The position numbers were made by a program, and so were the translations under genes. Positions 19,366 through 26,933 of a stretch of 35,043 nucleotides of DNA are shown here, piece by piece (the first letter of the stretch is position 1; every line of letters starts with the position of its first letter). The notes below the pieces were generated by a model. The model searched no databases and was not told the DNA's origin. It saw nothing but the letters and a program-made list of their open reading frames with translations. Source of the DNA: an uncultured Chitinophaga sp. (GTDB lineage: Bacteria; Bacteroidota; Bacteroidia; Chitinophagales; Chitinophagaceae); NCBI RefSeq assembly GCF_946479755.1, contig NZ_CAMLHC010000053.1, positions 1 through 35,043 of the forward strand, in the 5' to 3' direction.

Positions 19366-19680
19366 ATGACAAAAAAAGGACTATTGACAACCAAAGAAAT
19401 TGCAATTGAAAAAATAGAGGAATATTTAAGGAACAAGTCACTGCGTTCTGTTAATACATTTGTTCTTCTCCATGATAATATAAGAGAGTTTGAACATGGG
19501 TGGGTTTTTTTCTATCAAAATAAAACATACCTGGAAACTGGAAATATTCTTGATTTGCTTGGAGGCAATTCTCCACTAATTGTTAATAGGTATGATGGAG
19601 AGATTACTGCTACTGGAACTGCTCATAAAGTCGACTATTACATTAAAGAATATGTAAAGAAAATGAAGCAAAAGAAGTGA
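19366..19680 (+). CDS. Imm35/YrhB-like immunity protein
   Basis: The protein has 104 aa and no signal peptide. The pattern helix 'TKEIAIEKIEEYL', then 'GWVFFYQNKTYLETG', 'LGGNSPLIVNRYDGEITATG' and a final 'YYIKEYVKK' helix matches the YrhB/Imm35 family as I know it ('GWVF.Y....', 'GN.PLIV....G.....GT'). Imm35 proteins occur in polymorphic-toxin immunity loci. It lies 56 bp after the first immunity candidate, shares its low GC, and precedes the operon terminator. Two immunity genes behind one toxin suggest either that both protect against this toxin or that this one remains from an earlier toxin tip. Confidence 0.75.
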   Translation: MTKKGLLTTKEIAIEKIEEYLRNKSLRSVNTFVLLHDNIREFEHGWVFFYQNKTYLETGNILDLLGGNSPLIVNRYDGEITATGTAHKVDYYIKEYVKKMKQKK

Positions 19681-19731
19681 TCTCCTATTCGAATAATTCA
19701 CAACCTAAAAATGCAATTAAACAAAAAATAC

Positions 19732-19763
19732 ATACGGGGCTTAGTCATCGACTAGCCCCGTAT
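19732..19763. terminator. Hairpin terminator between convergent genes
   Basis: The arms ATACGGGGC(T)TAGTC and GACTAGCCCCGTAT pair over about 14 bp with one bulged T and a tiny loop. On the minus strand the hairpin is followed by GTATTTTTTGTTT, a good intrinsic terminator for the metalloprotease gene at 19823-20593. On the plus strand the tail is not T-rich, so it would end the RHS/immunity operon less efficiently. Position between the two convergent stop codons supports a bidirectional role. Confidence 0.8.
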
Positions 19764-19822
19764 TGCATGTTATGATAAAGATGTCTGGCTTCTGCCAGCC
19801 ATAAACCTCCTCAAAACGTTAC

Positions 19823-20593
19823 TTACTGCGGATACAATATCTGCGTGGCACGTACATCCCATGAGGTAAATCCATTCCATGGCAGCACGGTGGAATTCAT
19901 CACTGAGTTAGGGTCGGAAGTCGGTGTTCCTGGGATCAAGCTGCCAAATGTTTGATTGGTGTGATGGAACCCGATAGTATGACCGAATTCATGGGTAATG
20001 GCAAACAGCTGCTGGGTGGCAGACATGCTATTGTATTTGGAGTTAATCTCAACGGTTACACCGGGCCTGCTGTCTGATCCTGGCAGGTAGGCGCGTGCGA
20101 TCCAGTTGGCGTTTTCATAACCCATAAAAACCCGGGTATTGGCACTTGCGGCAGAGGTTACAATAGACATTCCCAGACGGGTGCCGTTAACGGCGTTCCA
20201 GTTGGCGATGGCGCCCCTGATGGCTGTTTGCCATACTGCAGGAATACCGGGCTCAAGGTAGAACTTGATGTCGCTGTTGTAGGCATTGCTGACAATATAA
20301 GTGCCACGTCGTTGTTCTGTGTTGGGACCTGCTTTTGAGTCGGCAACACGTTGTTTGAGGTCATTAATAGTGATAATAATGTCGTCTTCGATAATAACGC
20401 GGTCTTTTTCAAAGACAATGTGCTCGCGATCAAATCCCTGGTTAGCCAGGTAGTTCGTCATTTCTTCTACAGTAGTGGGGGCGGGCGTTGGGTCGTTCAG
20501 TGCTTGGTCTTTCTTGGAACAGGAGGAGAAAAGGAGGGTTAAGGAGGCAATACAGACGATTGCGCTAATGTAGAAACCATTAGAGTGTTTCAT
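19823..20593 (-). CDS. M57-like zinc metalloprotease lipoprotein
   Basis: The protein has 256 aa. An N-terminal signal sequence ends in the lipobox-like LLFSSC, so Cys25 is probably lipidated. The active site H201-E-F-G-H205-T-I-G-F-H-H211 is a metzincin HExxHxxGxxH motif with Glu202 as general base, and 'SVMNS' around Met232 is a plausible Met-turn. The overall pattern 'RGTYIVSNAYNSDIKFYLEP', then 'VTVEINSKYNSMSATQQLF' before the motif, fits the dual-action HEIGH metallopeptidases (M57, here HEFGH). It should act outside the cytoplasm as a protease. Residues 30-95 look like a propeptide or spacer. It is monocistronic, convergent with the toxin operon and has its own terminator; a link to that operon is not shown. 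Confidence 0.85.
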   Translation of the reverse strand: MKHSNGFYISAIVCIASLTLLFSSCSKKDQALNDPTPAPTTVEEMTNYLANQGFDREHIVFEKDRVIIEDDIIITINDLKQRVADSKAGPNTEQRRGTYIVSNAYNSDIKFYLEPGIPAVWQTAIRGAIANWNAVNGTRLGMSIVTSAASANTRVFMGYENANWIARAYLPGSDSRPGVTVEINSKYNSMSATQQLFAITHEFGHTIGFHHTNQTFGSLIPGTPTSDPNSVMNSTVLPWNGFTSWDVRATQILYPQ

Positions 20594-20624
20594 GCTAGAC
20601 AGGTTTTTAGGTTAAGTAATAAAG

Positions 20625-20667
20625 AATGAATAATTCATTAAAACTAATACCTGTGACGGTAATACAA
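20625..20667 (-). promoter_or_regulatory. Possible promoter and small palindrome upstream of the metalloprotease gene
   Basis: On the minus strand, TTG (20665-20667) lies 18 nt before TAGTTTTA (20639-20646), one mismatch from the Bacteroidota -7 element TAnnTTTG. The perfect short palindrome AATGAA-TAA-TTCATT (20625-20639) overlaps the predicted start of transcription about 40 nt before the ATG. The signals are weak and AT-rich. Confidence 0.3.
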
Positions 20668-20818
20668 TGACAGTTGGGGCTTTATTTCATGGTGGTTAAC
20701 TGAGGTAGTGAGATGGGCTTACAGTTTATGTGCAAGGAAGATAATCTTTATGACTGTCATTTCTCCGCTGTCCGTTTTTTAGCGCATCTTAATATCAGGA
20801 ACGCCGGGGCCAACCCGT

Positions 20819-22267
20819 TTAAAAATTATACCCCATCCTTACCTTAACAGGGTCCGTTCTCGGCACATGCTGGTTGTACAAAAAGTCGAACAGCACCATC
20901 ATATTCCCTTTTAACTTACTGTTGATCTTATACTTCTTACTAAGACCGATAAGTCCGCTGGGCGTCCAGGCCTGACCGATGCCTTCATTGGCGCCGGGAT
21001 AGTCCGGCTGGAAATTCTGTTCATAACCGCCGTTGAGATAGAAAGTACCTTTCAGTTTCCAGTCGATAAAAGAGCGGATGCTGGCACCCTGACCGCTGAA
21101 GTGGATATCATTGAAGCCGGTACCGAGGCCGAGCTTATACGACGCGCCGATGCCTGCGCTGCCGTTTTTGTGGAACTTATAAGCCACCTGGCCGGCAAGG
21201 TCGCTGGTGGTGGGGAAGAATTTGGTGCTGCGCTGGAACTGTATGTTGCTGCCGAATTCCAGCCTTTGCAGGAAACTTTTTGTCTTCAGCTCTTTGGGTT
21301 TGAAGTTGGGCATATCGGCGGCGTTGTCCAGGTCGGGGAATTTGCTTTTGAGTTCGTTGATACGGCTGCGGGCTTCGGCCATCTGTTGACCGACAGCGGC
21401 GCCGGCATTGGGGCCGCCACCCAGCCGCTGCTGTATCAGCTGTTCCACCTGTGAACGGGTTTGCAGTCCTGCGAGGTCCTGGGGCGAAGCGCTGCCGCCT
21501 TGTAGGTTGAACAGCCCTGCCAGCTGGGAGTGTTTCTGCATGAAGTCATTAAAAGCGGGTACTTTTTTGATGATCTCCATGGCTTTCTGTTCTGCTTTCT
21601 TTTTATCCTTGAAGACTTCCTTATATTCCTTCAGCTGCTGGGCATAGTAATAGGCTTCCTTGTTCATTTTCTGCAGGTCTTTGGTGAAGCCGGTGTATTG
21701 GGCCAGCTGTTCTTTCAACTGTTGTTTACGCTCGCGTATAAACGATTTGATGGCTTCGGCCTGCTGCAGTTTGTCCTTCAGGGCATCCATGGACTTGCTG
21801 GCGTTGCTGAGCTTATCGGTGAGACCTTTGGTTTGTTTCAGCAGGTCGCCGGATCCTTTCAGGAAGGCGAGTGAGTTCTGCAGACTGTCGAGGTAAGGGC
21901 CGCCGGGCTGGGAGAGAACGGACGGTACTTTTACTTTCCCCAGTTTGCCTTTGAGGCGGGCCTGCAGGTTGCCCAGCGAGTCGATGCTGCGGGTGAATAT
22001 ATTTTTGGCGGCCAGGCTGTCTATTTTGGACAGTTTTTTCTGCATGGCCTGTTCTTCTTTCAGGAAGCGTTTGAGGGCTTTGTCGGTGCGCGTGGTCACC
22101 TGTTTATTGAGTTTGTCGGCCTTGCTTTTGGCGGTGGAAATAAATTTCTCGGGTACCTGTTGCACTTTGGCGGCCACACTGTCTTTTTTAGCCAGGATAT
22201 CCTGTGCCAGCACGGGCTGCAGCGAGCAACAACAAAGCAGGAATATGATAGCGTGAAATAGTTTCAT
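20819..22267 (-). CDS. Secreted coiled-coil protein with C-terminal outer-membrane beta-barrel
   Basis: The protein has 482 aa. I place the start at 22267 (MKLFHAIIFLL..., signal peptide ending VLAQ near residue 22) rather than 48 bp upstream, because a good promoter (22285-22315) lies between the two ATGs. Residues about 25-270 are rich in Lys, Gln, Leu, Glu and Ala with heptad-like spacing, predicting long coiled coils. Residues about 335-482 run from 'FLQRLEFGSNIQFQRSTKFF' to a terminal 'VRMGYNF', with alternating strands, Gly-rich turns and a final Phe, which suggests an 8-strand-type barrel. The protein may anchor in the outer membrane and extend a coiled coil through the periplasm. I do not recognise a named family. 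It is separated from nrdA by that gene's terminator and is likely monocistronic. Confidence 0.75.
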   Translation of the reverse strand: MKLFHAIIFLLCCCSLQPVLAQDILAKKDSVAAKVQQVPEKFISTAKSKADKLNKQVTTRTDKALKRFLKEEQAMQKKLSKIDSLAAKNIFTRSIDSLGNLQARLKGKLGKVKVPSVLSQPGGPYLDSLQNSLAFLKGSGDLLKQTKGLTDKLSNASKSMDALKDKLQQAEAIKSFIRERKQQLKEQLAQYTGFTKDLQKMNKEAYYYAQQLKEYKEVFKDKKKAEQKAMEIIKKVPAFNDFMQKHSQLAGLFNLQGGSASPQDLAGLQTRSQVEQLIQQRLGGGPNAGAAVGQQMAEARSRINELKSKFPDLDNAADMPNFKPKELKTKSFLQRLEFGSNIQFQRSTKFFPTTSDLAGQVAYKFHKNGSAGIGASYKLGLGTGFNDIHFSGQGASIRSFIDWKLKGTFYLNGGYEQNFQPDYPGANEGIGQAWTPSGLIGLSKKYKINSKLKGNMMVLFDFLYNQHVPRTDPVKVRMGYNF

Positions 22268-22284
22268 ATTATAGGTACGGGTTA

Positions 22285-22315
22285 CAAAAATAGTCGGACT
22301 GCTATAGGACAGCAA
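22285..22315 (-). promoter_or_regulatory. Bacteroidota-type promoter for the coiled-coil/barrel gene
   Basis: Minus strand: TTG at 22313-22315, then 20 nt, then TATTTTTG at 22285-22292, an exact match to TAnnTTTG. The predicted start of transcription is about 10-12 nt before the ATG at 22267, a short leader. It lies downstream of the nrdA terminator, as an independent promoter should. Confidence 0.5.
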
Positions 22316-22342
22316 GATAGGGATTATCCTTCAGATGTGGGC

Positions 22343-22371
22343 AAAAAAATCCCCGGCCGTTGAGACCGGGG
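22343..22371 (-). terminator. Intrinsic terminator of nrdB-nrdA
   Basis: On the minus strand CCCCGG pairs with CCGGGG (22351-22371), extended by a U-G and a C-G pair around a 5-nt loop. It is followed directly by A then seven T (22343-22350). It lies 37 bp after the nrdA stop codon. This is a textbook rho-independent terminator. Confidence 0.9.
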
Positions 22372-22407
22372 AGGTGATAATTATACTTATAAACCCTTTT
22401 GCAATTC

Positions 22408-24783
22408 TTAGGCGCTGCAGGTAACGCAACCTTCTTCCATGGTGCAGACAGCTCCCTCTGGGATGTCGTCGATGGATACGTCTCCGCCTTTGGCGATAAC
22501 GGGTTGGATCTGCTGGCCGCCTTGTTTTTCAACGGTGAACTGTACCGCCTGGGTAGCTGCCTGCGTACGCAGGTAGTACATACCGGTTTTGAGGCCTTTT
22601 TTCCAGGCATAGAAGTGCATGGAGGTCAGCTTCGCGGCGGTAGGCGTGTCCACGAACAGGTTCAGGGACTGTGACTGGCAGATGAACGCGCCGCGGTCGG
22701 CTGCCATGTCAATCAGGCTGCGCTGTTTGATTTCCCATACTGTTTTGTACAGTTCTTTGATGTTAGCAGGGATCTCGTTGATATTCTGGATGGAACCGTT
22801 GGCGGAAATGATTTTTGTTTTCATGTCATTGTCCCACAGGCCCAGCTCCACGAGGTCTTTCAGCAGGTGTTTGTTCACCACCACAAACTCACCGCTCAGT
22901 ACACGGCGGGTGTAGATGTTGGAGGTGTATGGCTCAAAGCACTCGTTGTTGCCCAGGATCTGGGAAGTAGAGGCGGTCGGCATCGGCGCCAGCAGGAGGG
23001 AGTTGCGGATACCATCTTTGATGATGGATTTTTTCAGCTTGTCCCAGTCCCAGCGGGAAGACGGTTTTACATCCCACATATCGAACTGCAGTATGCCTTT
23101 GGAGGCAGGAGAGCCAGGGAATGTTTCGTAGTGACCGTCTTTTTTGGCCAGATCGTTGGAAGCGGTAAGACCGGCGAAATAGATGGTTTCAAATATTTCG
23201 CTGTTCAGTTTACGGGCTTCTTCGCTTTCGAAAGGATAACGCATCAGGATGAACGCATCGGCGAGGCCCTGTACGCCCAGGCCGATCGGGCGGTGACGCA
23301 GGTTGCTGCGTTCTGCCTCTTCTACCGGGTAGTAGTTGTAGTCGATGATTTTGTTCAGGTTCAAAGTAGCCTGGTAGGTTACTTCAAACAGTTTCTGATG
23401 GTCAAACTGTCCTTCGTTCACGAAGCGGGGCAGCGCCAGGGAGGCGAGGTTACATACGGCCACTTCGTTGGCGTCGGTATATTCGATGATCTCAGTGCAG
23501 AGGTTGGAGCTCTTGATGGTGCCCAGGTTCTGCTGGTTGGACTTGCGGTTGGCAGAGTCTTTATACAGCAGGTACGGCGTACCGGTTTCAATCTGGGCGT
23601 CCAGGATGGCGAACCACAGGTCCTGTGCTTTCACGGTTCTGCGGGCGCGGTTTTCCTGCTCGTATTTTTCGTACAGGGCTTCAAATTCTTCACCCCAGCA
23701 TTCGTGCAGTCCGGGTGCTTCGTGTGGGCAGAACAGGGACCAGGTGCCGTTGGATTCCACGCGTTTCATGAACAGGTCAGGCATCCAGAGGGCGTAGAAG
23801 AGGTCGCGGGCGCGCATTTCTTCTTTACCGTGGTTTTTGCGCAGGTCCAGGAATTCGAAGATATCGGCATGCCATGGCTCCAGGTAGATAGCGAAAGCGC
23901 CTTTGCGTTTACCGCCGCCCTGGTCTACATAACGGGCAGTGTCATTGAATACGCGCAGCATCGGGATGATACCGTTGGAGGTACCGTTGGTGCCGCTGAT
24001 ATAAGAACCGGTAGCCCGGATGTTATGAATGCTAAGGCCAATACCACCGGCGCTCTGAGAGATCTTGGCGGTCTGCTTCAGGGTGTCGTAGATACCTTCG
24101 ATGCTGTCGTCCTGCATGGTGAGCAGGAAGCAGGAAGACATCTGCGGTTTGGGTGTGCCGGCGTTGAAGAGGGTAGGCGTGGCATGTGTGAACCAGCGCT
24201 CGCTCATCAGGTTGTATGTTTTGATCGCAGACTCGATGTCTTCTTTGTGGATACCTACAGACACACGCATGAACATGTGCTGCGGACGTTCCACCACTTT
24301 ACCGTCTGTTTTCAGCAGGTAAGAGCGCTCCAGGGTTTTAAAACCGAAGTAGTCGAAGGCAAAGTCGCGGTCATAAATAATGTTGGAGTCCAGGATGTCT
24401 GCATTTTTCTCAATGATCTCCCAAACCTCGTCAGACAGCAGGGCTGCGTTCTTGCCGGTTTTAGGGTCAATGTAGTTGTACAGTTTGCACATCGTTTTGG
24501 AGAACGATTTTTCTGTATTCTTATGCAGGTTGCTTACAGCTATGCGGGAAGCCAGCAGGGCGTAGTCAGGATGTTTGGTGGTGAGGGACGCCGCCGTTTC
24601 AGCCGCCAGGTTGTCCAGCTCCGAAGTGGTTACGCCGTCGTATAAACCCTGAATCACTTTCTTGGCCACGTCTATTGCGTCTACATATTCCGTATTAAAA
24701 CCGTAGCACAGTTTTTCGATACGGGCGGTGATCTTGTCGAATTTCACCGCTTCTTTTCGTCCATCTCTCTTGATTACGAACAT
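22408..24783 (-). CDS. nrdA: Ribonucleoside-diphosphate reductase, alpha (R1) subunit, class Ia
   Basis: The protein has 791 aa. NrdA reduces ribonucleoside diphosphates to deoxyribonucleotides in the cytoplasm, using the radical made in NrdB. An ATP-cone allosteric domain occupies residues 1 to about 90 ('[20 protein letters not shown]'). Catalytic residues are visible: C218 (MSSCFLL) and C444 (VAVCNLAS) as the active-site redox pair, and N427, C429 and E431 in 'SNLCTEI'. The loop '[20 protein letters not shown]' is the phosphate-binding and substrate segment. The C-terminal tail ends in C786-V-T-C789-S-A, the shuttle cysteines. It lies 81 bp after nrdB on the same strand and ends at a strong terminator, so the pair is an operon in B-A order. 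The catalytic set is complete. Confidence 0.97.
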   Translation of the reverse strand: MFVIKRDGRKEAVKFDKITARIEKLCYGFNTEYVDAIDVAKKVIQGLYDGVTTSELDNLAAETAASLTTKHPDYALLASRIAVSNLHKNTEKSFSKTMCKLYNYIDPKTGKNAALLSDEVWEIIEKNADILDSNIIYDRDFAFDYFGFKTLERSYLLKTDGKVVERPQHMFMRVSVGIHKEDIESAIKTYNLMSERWFTHATPTLFNAGTPKPQMSSCFLLTMQDDSIEGIYDTLKQTAKISQSAGGIGLSIHNIRATGSYISGTNGTSNGIIPMLRVFNDTARYVDQGGGKRKGAFAIYLEPWHADIFEFLDLRKNHGKEEMRARDLFYALWMPDLFMKRVESNGTWSLFCPHEAPGLHECWGEEFEALYEKYEQENRARRTVKAQDLWFAILDAQIETGTPYLLYKDSANRKSNQQNLGTIKSSNLCTEIIEYTDANEVAVCNLASLALPRFVNEGQFDHQKLFEVTYQATLNLNKIIDYNYYPVEEAERSNLRHRPIGLGVQGLADAFILMRYPFESEEARKLNSEIFETIYFAGLTASNDLAKKDGHYETFPGSPASKGILQFDMWDVKPSSRWDWDKLKKSIIKDGIRNSLLLAPMPTASTSQILGNNECFEPYTSNIYTRRVLSGEFVVVNKHLLKDLVELGLWDNDMKTKIISANGSIQNINEIPANIKELYKTVWEIKQRSLIDMAADRGAFICQSQSLNLFVDTPTAAKLTSMHFYAWKKGLKTGMYYLRTQAATQAVQFTVEKQGGQQIQPVIAKGGDVSIDDIPEGAVCTMEEGCVTCSA

Positions 24784-24864
24784 GGGTTTGTGAATTTAAG
24801 AGGTTAGATAAAAATTGGTTAGTTTTCATTTAGCCTGTTATGACCAAATGATCAAATGAATAAA

Positions 24865-25839
24865 TTAGAAGTCTTCTTCCAGGCTGAAGGTCTGCGCTTC
24901 TTTGTTGCCGCCCATTACGCCTGACTTCTGATAGTCACCCACACGTTTCTCAAAGAAATTGGTCTTGCCCTGCAATGAAATCATTTCCATGAAGTCAAAA
25001 GGATTGGACGCGTTGTATATTTTGCTGTAGCCCAGTTCAGACAACCATCTGTCGGCCACAAACTCGATGTATTGGGACATCAGGTCTGAGTTCATGCCGA
25101 TAAGGGCCACCGGTAAGGCTTCAGTGATGAATTCTTTTTCATAGCTCACCGCATCACGGATGATGGTGTGTACCTGTTCTTCGCTGAGTTTGTTTTCCAG
25201 CATGCTGTACAACAGGCAGGCGAATTCACAGTGCAGCCCTTCGTCACGGCTGATCAGCTCGTTGGAGAAGGTCAGGCCTGGCATCAGTCCTCTTTTCTTC
25301 AGCCAGAAGATAGAGCAGAAGCTGCCGCTGAAGAAGATGCCTTCTACTGCTGCAAATGCCACCAGGCGCTCTGCGAATGTGCCGTTCTCGATCCAGCGCA
25401 GCGCCCATTCCGCTTTTTTCTTCACCGCAGGTACGGTGTCGATCGCGTGGAACAAACGGTCTTTCTCTGCCGGGTCCTTGATATAGGTATCAATCAGCAA
25501 AGCATATGTCTCAGAGTGGATATTTTCCATCATGATCTGGAAACCGTAGAAACAACGGGCTTCCGGGATCTGTACTTCACTCATGAAGTTCACCGCGAGG
25601 TTCTCGTTCACGATACCGTCGCTGGCAGCAAAAAATGCAAGTACATGGGATATAAAGTGGCGCTCACCGTCATTCATGCTGGCCCAGTCTTTCATGTCTG
25701 CGCTCAGGTCTATCTCTTCGGCCGTCCAAAAACTCGCTTCGTGCTTCTTATACTGCTCCCAAATCTTTGGATATTTGATCGGCAATAAGACAAAACGGTC
25801 CTTGTTCTCTTTTAAAAGAATTTCATTCTCGTTACTCAT
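24865..25839 (-). CDS. nrdB: Ribonucleoside-diphosphate reductase, beta (R2) subunit
   Basis: The protein has 324 aa. R2 houses the diferric-tyrosyl radical cofactor that starts catalysis in NrdA. All expected metal ligands are present: D74 ([11 protein letters not shown]), E105 and H108 (MMENIHSE), E166 (AAVEGIFF), and E200 and H203 (SRDEGLH). The radical tyrosine is Y112, four residues after H108. The segments '[18 protein letters not shown]' and '[20 protein letters not shown]' are closer to eukaryotic R2 than to E. coli NrdB. The C-terminal 'FSLEEDF' is the tail that docks on R1. It is the first gene of the nrdB-nrdA operon and has a long upstream region with candidate regulatory sites. 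Confidence 0.97.
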   Translation of the reverse strand: MSNENEILLKENKDRFVLLPIKYPKIWEQYKKHEASFWTAEEIDLSADMKDWASMNDGERHFISHVLAFFAASDGIVNENLAVNFMSEVQIPEARCFYGFQIMMENIHSETYALLIDTYIKDPAEKDRLFHAIDTVPAVKKKAEWALRWIENGTFAERLVAFAAVEGIFFSGSFCSIFWLKKRGLMPGLTFSNELISRDEGLHCEFACLLYSMLENKLSEEQVHTIIRDAVSYEKEFITEALPVALIGMNSDLMSQYIEFVADRWLSELGYSKIYNASNPFDFMEMISLQGKTNFFEKRVGDYQKSGVMGGNKEAQTFSLEEDF

Positions 25840-25978
25840 AATAATATTTTTTTATTCGGGTCGCGGTTTTTCGGTTTTTCCTATTTGGGGTTGGTATACT
25901 GAAAAATTCGCATATCTCACATTTACTACCCACCTGCTTCCAGCATCTATATCCTAAAACACATTACGTCCGGGATTA

Positions 25979-25986
25979 CAAATGTA
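25979..25986 (-). promoter_or_regulatory. Candidate -7 element (TAnnTTTG) of the nrdB-nrdA promoter
   Basis: The minus strand reads TACATTTG, an exact match to the Bacteroidota -7 consensus. No TTG was found at the expected -33 spacing, so this is a half-match. It would give a leader of roughly 130 nt before the nrdB ATG. Confidence 0.4.
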
Positions 25987-26026
25987 AGGAACGACATTAG
26001 CGAGGGAAGTTTTAGTTTTCAACAGG

Positions 26027-26093
26027 TGTGGAAAAACAATGTGAACATTGTTGAAATGTAGTGATAGCGCATGTTTCACGGGTATGTGGATAA
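26027..26093. promoter_or_regulatory. DnaA-box pair flanking a perfect palindrome upstream of nrdB
   Basis: TGTGGATAA at 26085-26093 is the exact reverse complement of the DnaA-box consensus TTATCCACA. TGTGGAAAA at 26027-26035 has one mismatch. Between them lies AACAATGT-GA-ACATTGTT (26035-26052), a perfect 8-2-8 inverted repeat sharing one base with the weaker box. These sites sit about 40-110 bp upstream of the candidate nrdB promoter element. E. coli nrdAB is known to be DnaA-regulated; that this holds here is an inference. Confidence 0.45.
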
Positions 26094-26290
26094 CGCTGGG
26101 TATAACATTTTTTCTTCATGAAACAAGCATGACATTTTGAAAGGATATAATACACAAAAATGTTATGAATCGGCTAAAACAATGATGATCAGTGGAAAAA
26201 AAGCTGCTGGCAAATTTTTGTTAAATTGAATACCGGAATATATTATCATAAGGATTAATTTTTCATATTTACGGCTGATCAACTATACAT

Positions 26291-26932
26291 ATGTCAGAAC
26301 CGGTAATTGCCCTTCACGCTGTCAAAAAGAACTATCAGGACGTGCCTGTACTGGATATCCCCCGCCTCGAACTGCCCGCCGGCATCTACTGGCTGCAGGG
26401 CGAAAACGGCGCGGGTAAGACCACCTGCATGAAAGTGATGGCCGGCCTCATACCCTTCAAAGGGGAAATCCGGCTTCGCGGCGATGTCAGCAGCAAAGAC
26501 CACCCAGTCGCCTTCCGCCGCCTCATCAACTACGCGGAAGCGGAACCGTTCTACCCCGCCTTCCTCACCGGCCGCGACCTGCTGGAGCTCTACCTCGGCA
26601 CCAAAGGAGGCGACCGCCGGCTGATCGGCGAAATAGCGGAGCGGATGGGGGTGCATATCTTTGTGAATAACCCGGTCAGCACCTACTCCAGCGGGATGCT
26701 CAAAAAACTGTCGCTGCTCCTCGCTTTCACCGGCAACCCGGCCGTCATCCTGCTCGACGAGCCCCTCATCACCATCGATACCCGCACCCTGGCTATCATG
26801 TATGACCTCGTCCGCACCTGGCACGCCAACGGCACCACTTTCGTCATCACCTCCCACCAGCCGCTCGATCCCAACGAGGTAACCCTCACCGGCACCCTGC
26901 GGATAACGGAGAAAAATATTACGCTCAATTGA
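26291..26932 (+). CDS. ABC transporter ATP-binding protein
   Basis: The protein has 213 aa, a compact nucleotide-binding subunit. Walker A is GENGAGKTT (37-45), the signature is YSSGM (132-136), Walker B with the catalytic Glu is AVILLDEP (151-158), and the switch His is H189 (VITSHQP). The usual Q-loop Gln is not obvious: the segment reads 'INYAEAEPFYPAFLTGRDLL', with Ala/Glu where Gln is expected, as in some CcmA-like or export-type ATPases. The final 25 residues are short, with no extra regulatory domain. It is followed 1 bp later by the membrane gene, so the two form a translationally coupled transporter at the inner membrane. The substrate is unknown. Confidence 0.92.
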   Translation: MSEPVIALHAVKKNYQDVPVLDIPRLELPAGIYWLQGENGAGKTTCMKVMAGLIPFKGEIRLRGDVSSKDHPVAFRRLINYAEAEPFYPAFLTGRDLLELYLGTKGGDRRLIGEIAERMGVHIFVNNPVSTYSSGMLKKLSLLLAFTGNPAVILLDEPLITIDTRTLAIMYDLVRTWHANGTTFVITSHQPLDPNEVTLTGTLRITEKNITLN

Positions 26933-26933
26933 T

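Larger units (their letters stand above)
25840..26290. other. Divergent intergenic region between nrdB and the ABC transporter
   Basis: This is 451 bp without a credible gene, and AT-rich. It holds a candidate nrdB promoter element, two DnaA-box-like sites and a perfect palindrome, listed separately. I see no clear promoter for the plus-strand ABC gene: AATTTTTG near 26213-26220 is one base off TAnnTTTG and lacks a -33 element. Confidence 0.7.

Noticed and set aside
22268..22315. 16-codon upstream extension of the coiled-coil/barrel gene
   Set aside because: It would place extra residues before a normal signal peptide and overlap the -33/-7 promoter elements.
22867..24645. 592-codon open frame on the plus strand
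   Set aside because: It lies wholly antisense to nrdA, which has a complete set of catalytic residues. Its translation is low-complexity Val/Phe/Gln/Gly-rich sequence, a codon-bias shadow.
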